From contig JAICVH010000185.1 of NCBI GenBank assembly GCA_025935435.1, positions 1 through 5,692 of the forward strand: DNA of 5,692 nucleotides, written 5' to 3'. Source of the stretch: Burkholderiales bacterium (GTDB lineage Bacteria; Pseudomonadota; Gammaproteobacteria; Burkholderiales; Casimicrobiaceae). This document shows, in pieces, positions 1-4,436 of this stretch. Position numbers and translations under genes: made by a program. The notes beneath the pieces are model-generated. The model was given only the letters and a program-made list of their open reading frames with translations. It was not told the origin of the DNA and made no database searches. Positions within the stretch are counted from its first letter, which is position 1, and each line of letters starts with the position of its first letter.

Positions 1-37
1 AGCGCGGCCCACGGCCATGGAATCGCCGCATAACGGT

Positions 38-1324
38 TCATCGTTGTGACTGCTCCAGCGCCTGATCGAGGTCCCAGAGGATGTCGTCGAGCGACTCGAG
101 CCCGACGGAGAGCCGGATCATCTCCGGCGACACGCCGGCTGCCCGTTGTTCGTCTTCGTCGAGTTGCCGATGCGTGGTCGACGCTGGATGGATGATCAGC
201 GTCTTCGCATCACCGACGTTCGCGAGGTGCGACAGGAACTGTACCGCTTCGATGCACCGCACGCCGGCGGCGGCGCCGCCTTTGACACCGAAGGTGAGAA
301 TTCCGCCCGCTCCGCGGGGCAGGTAACGGTTCGCCATCGCCCGTCCGGGATTGCCCGCGAGCAACGGATAGTTGACCCAGGCGACAGCGGGATGCCGCGC
401 TAGATATTCGGCGACCGCGAGCGCCGATTCGCTGTGCCGCGGCATGCGCAGATGAAGCGTTTCGATGCCCTGCATCAGAAGGAATGCCGACAACGGCGAT
501 AACGTCGGACCGAGCGTGCGCATCGTTTCCATGCGCGCCTTCATCGTGAAGCCGAAATCGCCGAACGTTTCGTGGAAGACGACGCCGTGATAGCCGCGCG
601 ACGGCTCGGTCATCTGCGGAAAATTGCCGTTGTCCCACGGAAACTTGCCCGATTCGACCAGGATGCCGCCCATCGTCGTGCCGTGACCGCCGAGGTATTT
701 GGTCAGTGAATGCACGACGAGATCGGCGCCGTGCTCGAACGGCCGGCACAGGTAAGGCGACGCTAGCGTGTTGTCGATGACGAGCGGAACGCCTGCGCCG
801 TGCGCAATATCGGCAATCGCGGAAATATCGGGAACGTTCAGCTGCGGATTGCCGATCGTTTCCGCGTAGACGCATTTCGTCTCGGGCTTCAGCGCGCGGC
901 GAAAGTTCTCGGGGTCGTCGGCGTCGACGAACGTCGCGCCGATACCGAACTGCTCGAACGTCACGGCGAGCTGTGAATACGACCCGCCGTACAGCGAGCG
1001 TGCCGCGACAATGTGATCGCCAGCGCGCGCGAGCGTCAGGAATGCAAGCATCTGCGCGGCCATGCCGGTCGCGGCGGCAAGCGCAGCACGGCCACCTTCC
1101 AGCGCAGCGACACGTTCCTCGAGTGCCGCGACGGTCGGGTTCGAGATCCGTGAGTACACGTTCCCGAACGTCTGGAGATTGAACAGCGATGCCGCGTGAT
1201 CGGCGTCGTCGAAAACGAACGACGTCGTCTGATAGATCGGCAATGCGCGCGCGCCCGTCTGCGCATCCGGAATCTGTCCGGCGTGCAGGCAGAGCGTGTC
1301 GAAGCCGAACGTATGGTCGGGCAT
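38..1324 (-). CDS. O-acetylhomoserine aminocarboxypropyltransferase (O-acetylhomoserine sulfhydrylase), PLP enzyme
   Basis: Cytoplasmic PLP enzyme of the Cys/Met metabolism family. It is expected to convert O-acetylhomoserine plus sulfide to homocysteine and acetate (direct sulfhydrylation in methionine synthesis). Visible in the 428-residue product: an N-terminal DTLCLHAGQ stretch near residue 10, YSRISNPT near 57 (phosphate-binding Tyr/Arg from the partner subunit), GMAAQ near 87, VIDNTLASPY near 182 with the cofactor-contacting Asp, and SLTKYLGGHGTTMGG near 206 in which Lys209 is the probable Schiff-base lysine. RLSVGLE near 404 holds the expected substrate-carboxylate Arg. Length and the long insert after the lysine (the FPWDNGNFPQMTEPS region) fit the MetY/OAHS branch better than the shorter cystathionine gamma-synthases. 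ATG at 1324 is chosen over the adjacent GTG at 1327; the Shine-Dalgarno is weak for both. It lies 101 bases downstream of the CoA-binding gene on the same strand. Closely related O-succinylhomoserine sulfhydrylase activity cannot be excluded by eye. Confidence 0.95.
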   Translation of the reverse strand: MPDHTFGFDTLCLHAGQIPDAQTGARALPIYQTTSFVFDDADHAASLFNLQTFGNVYSRISNPTVAALEERVAALEGGRAALAAATGMAAQMLAFLTLARAGDHIVAARSLYGGSYSQLAVTFEQFGIGATFVDADDPENFRRALKPETKCVYAETIGNPQLNVPDISAIADIAHGAGVPLVIDNTLASPYLCRPFEHGADLVVHSLTKYLGGHGTTMGGILVESGKFPWDNGNFPQMTEPSRGYHGVVFHETFGDFGFTMKARMETMRTLGPTLSPLSAFLLMQGIETLHLRMPRHSESALAVAEYLARHPAVAWVNYPLLAGNPGRAMANRYLPRGAGGILTFGVKGGAAAGVRCIEAVQFLSHLANVGDAKTLIIHPASTTHRQLDEDEQRAAGVSPEMIRLSVGLESLDDILWDLDQALEQSQR

Positions 1325-1348
1325 CACCGAACTCGGAGCGAGTGCCCC

Positions 1349-1354
1349 ATTATG
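1349..1354 (-). promoter_or_regulatory. Candidate -10 box for the sulfhydrylase gene
   Basis: The minus strand reads CATAAT here, five of six matches to the sigma-70 -10 consensus, about 25 bases before the ATG at 1324. Transcription starting near 1342 would give a very short leader. No good -35 hexamer is visible at 16-18 bases; the best-placed hexamer is GCGGTT. The gene may therefore have its own promoter in addition to, or instead of, read-through from the CoA-binding gene. This rests on one hexamer only. Confidence 0.25.
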
Positions 1355-1425
1355 CGAGAAAGTGATCGCGAACCGCTGCGGCGGTTACCAGCGCTCGCGC
1401 CGCCAGGGCGCAACGTGCAAGAAAC

Positions 1426-1923
1426 TCACGTGGCCGACGGTCGCCGCGACGTGATGACGCCCGTATTGACGCCAGCCCAGTTCAAGCCACCGAGGATGCG
1501 CGCGTGCTCGATCTTGACGCAGCGATTCATGACGACGTCGAGCCCGGCGGCGACCGCGCGGTTCGCGGCTTCCTCATTGACGATGCCGAGCTGCATCCAC
1601 AGCACCTTCGCGCCGATTGCAATCGCGTCATCCGCGATGGCAGGAATTTCAGGGGCCTTGCGAAAGCAGTCGACGAGATCGACCGGCGTGGGGATGGCGC
1701 GAAGGTCCGGGTAACACTTCTGGCCGAGGACGTCGTCGTAACGCGGATTTACCGGGATGATCCGGTAGCCGTGGTCGAGCATGTATTTCGCCGCGAAATA
1801 GCTCGGTCGATACCACTGGGCGGACAACCCGACGATCGCCAGCGTGCGCGAGCGCAGCAGGATGCCGCGAATGCCGGCGATGTCGTCGATGATCGGCACG
1901 TGAACAAAGCCGCGCGTCCCCAA
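1426..1923 (-). CDS. CoA-binding domain protein (YccU-like, single Rossmann domain)
   Basis: Small cytoplasmic protein made of one CoA_binding Rossmann domain, the fold that forms the nucleotide-binding part of succinyl-CoA synthetase alpha. Seen with TTG numbering: the first beta strand and loop TLAIVGLS (27-34), then WYRPSYFAAKYML, a second strand IIPVNP (55-60), the family-typical VDLVDCFRK (81-89), VLWMQLGI (107-114) and VMNRCVKIEH (131-140). The family usually runs about 135-150 residues and its exact biochemical role is unsettled. No ATG exists before the Rossmann motif, so initiation must use another codon: TTG at 1923 (165 residues, GGAG only 3 bases upstream) or GTG at 1899 (157 residues, no clear ribosome binding site, but an N-terminus closer to the family's usual length). 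The gene lies just past the crystallin gene's terminator and 101 bases ahead of the sulfhydrylase, suggesting possible co-transcription with the latter. Function beyond CoA/nucleotide binding is not inferable. Confidence 0.88.
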   Translation of the reverse strand: MGTRGFVHVPIIDDIAGIRGILLRSRTLAIVGLSAQWYRPSYFAAKYMLDHGYRIIPVNPRYDDVLGQKCYPDLRAIPTPVDLVDCFRKAPEIPAIADDAIAIGAKVLWMQLGIVNEEAANRAVAAGLDVVMNRCVKIEHARILGGLNWAGVNTGVITSRRPSAT

Positions 1924-1958
1924 GATCTCCGAAGCACGCGCGGCCGGGAAGGAACCAA

Positions 1959-1990
1959 CGCTGAACGGCGCGCAGCCGCGCCGTTCAGCG
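1959..1990 (-). terminator. Strong hairpin, probable rho-independent terminator of the crystallin gene
   Basis: A perfect 14-bp inverted repeat: arms 1959-1972 and 1977-1990 (CGCTGAACGGCGCG and its complement), loop of 4 bases. On the minus strand it begins 6 bases after the crystallin stop codon (1997-1999) and is followed by TTGGTTCCTT, a broken T-rich stretch rather than a clean U-tract. Position and stem strength indicate a transcription terminator separating the crystallin gene from the CoA-binding gene. The imperfect U-tract leaves the efficiency open. Confidence 0.8.
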
Positions 1991-1996
1991 CTTCAA

Positions 1997-2653
1997 CTAG
2001 CGATTACCCCAGTTCGGCGGTCCATTGTACGGATAGTCCTGCGAGATGCGCCGTCCGGACGAAACCTTGTTGTCGAGAGCGCCGCCGAGGTTCGGATAGT
2101 TTCCGGGTCCGAAGGTCCGGCACGTGCCTTGAAAGGCCGCATCACTGCAGAACATCCAGTAGCCGCGCTCGACGCGCAACGACTGGGCGCGGTCGTTGAA
2201 GCCGGTATTCGCGAGGTTCGGCAGGACATTGCCCTCGACGACGAAGCGCTCCCCGCGGAAGTCCGGGTTCGAATAAAGGATTGCGCGGGAATCACCGCCC
2301 CACTTGCCGTTGCCACCGCGCGGCGGCTCACCCCATCCCCCGAGCTCCCGAACGGAAGAAACGCGGTTGTTGAGGCCGATTTCGCGTAGCGATGGATAAC
2401 GCCCAGGCTGCAATGTCACGCAGCGGCCGCGAAAGTAAGCATCGTCGCAAAGTTGCCATGTGCCTTCACGAATGACGACCGACGTTGCGCGATCGTTGAA
2501 TCCGCTGTTCGCGAGGTTGGCGACCGTATCGTTCGCGCGAAAGCGCTTGCCGGAAAAGTTGTCTCGCCCGAACAGCGTGAGCTCGGCAGCCGATGCTGCC
2601 GTCGCGCTAGCCGCGAGCAATGCCACTGCCAGAAACGTGCGTTTCATCTTCAT
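1997..2653 (-). CDS. Secreted beta/gamma-crystallin-related protein, two domains
   Basis: Predicted exported protein of 218 residues. Residues 1-22 are a Sec signal peptide: basic MKMKR, hydrophobic TFLAVALLAA, then ASA|AE as the likely cleavage site. The rest is two similar beta/gamma-crystallin domains (about 24-105 and 124-205) joined by a Gly/Pro-rich linker, with a short Pro/Asn/Gly-rich tail. Each domain has two Greek-key motifs. Three carry the N/D-N/D-x-x-S/T-S calcium-binding signature: NDRATS (53-58), NNRVSS (95-100) and DNKVSS (194-199). The third motif in order is NDRAQS (153-158), with Gln at the fifth position. Each domain also has a Cys pair spaced 9 residues apart (69/78 and 169/178), suited to disulfides in the periplasm or outside the cell. 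ATG at 2653 is chosen because AAGGAG lies 8 bases upstream; GTG at 2656 is possible. Microbial relatives bind Ca2+ and gain stability; the physiological role here is unknown. Confidence 0.9.
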   Translation of the reverse strand: MKMKRTFLAVALLAASATAASAAELTLFGRDNFSGKRFRANDTVANLANSGFNDRATSVVIREGTWQLCDDAYFRGRCVTLQPGRYPSLREIGLNNRVSSVRELGGWGEPPRGGNGKWGGDSRAILYSNPDFRGERFVVEGNVLPNLANTGFNDRAQSLRVERGYWMFCSDAAFQGTCRTFGPGNYPNLGGALDNKVSSGRRISQDYPYNGPPNWGNR

Positions 2654-2661
2654 CACGTCAT

Positions 2662-2667
2662 CTCCTT
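2662..2667 (-). promoter_or_regulatory. Ribosome binding site of the crystallin gene
   Basis: The minus strand reads AAGGAG here, a near-perfect Shine-Dalgarno, 8 bases before ATG 2653 and 5 before GTG 2656. The ideal spacing decides for the ATG. It is the best ribosome binding site in the window and suggests efficient translation. The last three bases of AAGGAGATG also spell an ATG that begins a two-codon frame (ATG ACG TGA) ending on the real start; it is too close to the SD to be initiated from it. Confidence 0.75.
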
Positions 2668-2710
2668 GAACCGGCGCCAGACGTCGCCGCGCCGCACATC
2701 CTCGATGCTA

Positions 2711-2742
2711 TTCGCCGATTGATCGCGATCGCAGTCGGCGAA
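2711..2742 (-). terminator. 11-bp hairpin between antiporter and crystallin genes (terminator or mRNA 3'-end structure)
   Basis: Inverted repeat with arms 2711-2721 (TTCGCCGATTG) and 2732-2742 (CAGTCGGCGAA). All positions pair, with one G-U wobble, around a 10-base loop that itself contains the palindrome ATCGCGAT. On the minus strand it begins 26 bases after the antiporter stop (2769-2771). No run of U follows, so classic intrinsic termination is doubtful. It may stabilise the 3' end, assist Rho-dependent release, or act as an operator for the crystallin gene, whose promoter should lie in this 115-base gap. I found no convincing -10/-35 pair here. Confidence 0.45.
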
Positions 2743-2768
2743 GCGCCGAGCGTTGCGTCGGTCGGCTC

Positions 2769-4133
2769 CTACGCGCGATACGACGTGACGGCTTTCGCGT
2801 CCGATGTGCGATGCGGTTCGTCGGGCACCCACCCGTGAACAACGAGCATCACCGCGAATCCGATGACATACGCGAGCGCGACATGCCAGCCGGCACGAAG
2901 CCACGCGAACACCGACTTGCCTTCGGGGAACAGGTTGGTCAGCGCGACACCTGCAGACGATCCGAACCAGATCATCGAGCCGCCAAAGCCGACGGCGTAC
3001 GCGACGAATCCCCAGTCGTAGCCGCCCTGTTTCAGCGCGAGCGCGGTCAGCGGAATGTTGTCGAACACCGCAGAAATGAAACCGAGGCCGAGCGCGACGC
3101 GCCACGACGCGTCCGGCAACTTGTGCACGGGCATCATCGATGCGGCGAGCACGAGCGACAGCAGGAAGATCGAGCCTTTGAACGCACCGGGCAGCTCGCT
3201 CCATTCGGGACGCCGCAGCGGGACGCAGAGCAGCAGCGCGACCCAGACGGCGGCGCCGATGAACGGAAAGCGATCCGACCACGCGTTGAACTTCACGTTG
3301 ATTACGACGTTGACGACGATCGCCGTCACGAGGATGAACGCGACGATGAACACGCGCGCAGCGTCGATGCGAATCGTCGTCGTCGTGTCCCTGACGATCG
3401 GCGAGTACCGCTGCTGCTGCAACGCGGTGGGTATGCCGAAGATCGCCATGGCCACCGACGCGGCGATGTAGGCTTCCAGGACCGACAGCGGCGACACACC
3501 GTCGATCCACATCATCGTCGTCGTCGTGTCCCCGACGACACTGCCGGAGCCGCCCGCATTCGACGCGGCGACGATCGCCGCCAGGTATCCGATGTGCACC
3601 TTGTGGCGAAACACGACGCCGGCAATGGTGTCGCCAATCAGTGCCGCGGCGATGTTGTCGAGAAACGACGACAACACGAAGATCATCACCAGCAGAACGA
3701 ACGCACCTTTCCAGTCGTCAGGAAGCAGGCGGGGGAGCCACGCCGGTACGTTGCTCGCCTCGAAATGCTTCGATAGCAGCGCGAAGCCGAGAAGGAGCCC
3801 GAGCAGGTTGGTGAGCAGCACCCATTCGTGTCCGAGATGCATAACGAGACCGGAGGTGCCTGCGCCTTCGGCAAACGGTGAAAACAGCACCTTGAAAACC
3901 GTGATCACCGCAAGCCCGGTCAGGGCGACTTTCAGCGTGTAATGGTGAAAGAGCGCGACTCCCAGCAGCGTCAGCGCAAACAACAGGAAGTCGATCGGAA
4001 TGCCGGCGATCGCGGGGGGTTCTGGCGCAGCCCCCGTCGCAGCAAAAACCGACACGGACACGAGCAGCGGGGCCGGTAGCAGAACGAGCCGCGCAAGGGT
4101 CGGGCGCGCAATCGACACGAAGGACATGGTCAT
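2769..4133 (-). CDS. Sodium/proton antiporter-type membrane protein (NhaD/CitMHS-like, ion transporter superfamily)
   Basis: Integral inner-membrane transporter, 454 residues, with about 11-12 hydrophobic segments. Annotated relatives are Na+:H+ antiporters; the substrate cannot be proven by eye. Residues 10-32 (LARLVLLPAPLLVSVSVFA, then ATGA) look like a cleavable signal sequence or a first helix placing the N-terminus outside. Two half-repeats each carry the family's membrane-embedded Asp-Asn: SSFLDNIAAALIG (D159, N160) and SAVFDNIPLTALAL (D358, N359). After the first comes the glycine-rich and threonine-rich loop NAGGSGSVVGDTTTTMMWIDG (about 192-212), similar to the GD-TTTM-WI signature of NhaD. 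The open frame reaches back to 4283, but a TACAAT -10 box at 4231-4236 lies inside that extension and the extra 50 residues are Arg-rich and unlike a transporter, so the start is ATG 4133 or ATG 4127 (452 residues, AGGA 5 bases upstream). It is divergent from the PAS gene and followed by a hairpin. Confidence 0.9.
   Translation of the reverse strand: MTMSFVSIARPTLARLVLLPAPLLVSVSVFAATGAAPEPPAIAGIPIDFLLFALTLLGVALFHHYTLKVALTGLAVITVFKVLFSPFAEGAGTSGLVMHLGHEWVLLTNLLGLLLGFALLSKHFEASNVPAWLPRLLPDDWKGAFVLLVMIFVLSSFLDNIAAALIGDTIAGVVFRHKVHIGYLAAIVAASNAGGSGSVVGDTTTTMMWIDGVSPLSVLEAYIAASVAMAIFGIPTALQQQRYSPIVRDTTTTIRIDAARVFIVAFILVTAIVVNVVINVKFNAWSDRFPFIGAAVWVALLLCVPLRRPEWSELPGAFKGSIFLLSLVLAASMMPVHKLPDASWRVALGLGFISAVFDNIPLTALALKQGGYDWGFVAYAVGFGGSMIWFGSSAGVALTNLFPEGKSVFAWLRAGWHVALAYVIGFAVMLVVHGWVPDEPHRTSDAKAVTSYRA
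3373..3532 (-). repeat. Short direct repeat inside the antiporter gene encoding a duplicated DTTTT motif
   Basis: The 19-base string ATCGTCGTCGTCGTGTCCC occurs at 3373-3391 and again at 3514-3532, 141 bases apart, so both copies are in the same reading frame. They encode DTTTT at residues 202-206 (GDTTTTMMWID, the family's conserved loop) and 249-253 (RDTTTTIRID). The match extends a further 6 bases with one difference. Part of it is simply a GTC triplet run for four threonines, but the shared Asp and the Ile-Asp that follows both copies make a small duplication plausible. Confidence 0.6.
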
Positions 4134-4224
4134 CCTGAGGAGGTTGCAGCGACCGGGTCGCTGCTGGTGATGCCGCAGCCCGCGCACGGCTCGGCGGAGC
4201 GCTGCCGTTTGGCGTTTTTTGGTG
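4134..4224 (-). promoter_or_regulatory. Structured 5' leader of the antiporter mRNA, candidate cis-regulatory RNA
   Basis: If transcription starts about 7 bases past the TACAAT box, the mRNA has a leader of about 90 bases. It is rich in pairing potential. In RNA order it holds GCAGC (4205-4201), GCUGC (4179-4175), GCAGC (4164-4160) and GCUGC (4150-4146), so alternative stems are possible. Smaller helices also form: CGGC with GCCG at 4192-4207, and GCCG with CGGC between 4190 and 4172. The last 11 bases before ATG 4133 read AACCTCCTCAGG, roughly, resembling the 16S anti-Shine-Dalgarno rather than a ribosome binding site. Ion-responsive RNAs (the Na+ class formerly called DUF1646 and the Li+ class formerly called nhaA-I) are known upstream of cation antiporters; I cannot confirm a match to either. 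Confidence 0.4.
4146..4164 (-). promoter_or_regulatory. Perfect hairpin just upstream of the antiporter start codon
   Basis: GCAGCGACC and its exact complement GGTCGCTGC (9 bases each) flank a single base, giving a stem of 8 bp with a 3-base loop in RNA. It ends 12 bases before ATG 4133, close enough to affect ribosome access. No U-tract follows, so it is not an intrinsic terminator. It could be the ribosome-proximal stem of a leader switch, or a protein operator at the DNA level. Confidence 0.6.
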
Positions 4225-4230
4225 ACGCGG

Positions 4231-4236
4231 ATTGTA
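4231..4236 (-). promoter_or_regulatory. Candidate sigma-70 -10 box for the antiporter gene
   Basis: The minus strand reads TACAAT (five of six consensus matches), within GGTTACAATCC. The best -35-like hexamer, TTGCGA at 4262-4257, is 20 bases away, longer than ideal. The expected start of transcription is near 4224. This box argues that the protein starts at 4133/4127 and not at the in-frame upstream codon at 4283. Confidence 0.5.
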
Positions 4237-4436
4237 ACCGCCTCGTGCGCCGGCTTTCGCAAGGGGTTTGGGCTGGCCGTCATCCAGGAATGCCGACTAC
4301 GGGCCCGATCCTTGCTTTTAAGTGGCGACGCGAGGCATCAAGGCGCGGACGGCGCGCGAGCGACGGGCTAAAGCGCCCGCGTGCGCCCGCCCCGGCGGTC
4401 CTTCGGCGCCGCGAACACGCAAAAACGCAAGGCGCA
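4237..4436. other. Remainder of divergent intergenic region, upstream of the PAS gene
   Basis: About 200 bases of high GC with few recognisable signals. The PAS gene's promoter should lie here, but I see no convincing -10/-35 pair; TTGCTT at 4313-4318 followed 17 bases later by CATCAA is a poor candidate. The PAS reading frame stays open back to an ATG at 4290, but the 49 extra residues would be Arg-rich low-complexity sequence, so I treat this stretch as non-coding. AAGG at 4429-4432 is a weak ribosome binding site, 4 bases before ATG 4437. Confidence 0.5.

Noticed and set aside
1371..1386. Inverted repeat AACCGC-TGCG-GCGGTT as a terminator of the CoA-binding gene
   Set aside because: Only a 6-bp stem, with no T-run afterwards on the minus strand; it could equally be chance in GC-rich DNA.
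1504..2199. 231-codon plus-strand frame spanning the CoA-binding and crystallin genes
   Set aside because: It crosses two well-supported minus-strand genes and the terminator; its composition is Arg/Asp/Ala-rich without a domain.
3369..3391. GTC triplet run as a microsatellite
   Set aside because: It is only four repeats, in frame, and encodes threonines; no sign of instability beyond the direct repeat already noted.
2653..3510. 285-codon minus-strand frame within the antiporter
   Set aside because: Arg-rich shifted-frame reading of the same DNA; it ends at the crystallin start and has no recognisable motif.
2811..3776. 321-codon open frame on the plus strand opposite the antiporter
   Set aside because: Its translation is Arg/Asp/His-rich with no domain, and it mirrors the strongly supported antiporter gene. 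Long antisense frames are expected in GC-rich DNA.
4290..4436. N-terminal extension of the PAS protein from ATG 4290
   Set aside because: The 49 added residues are mostly Arg, Ala and Pro, and AGGA directly abuts the ATG with no spacing. ATG 4437 leads into family-like sequence.
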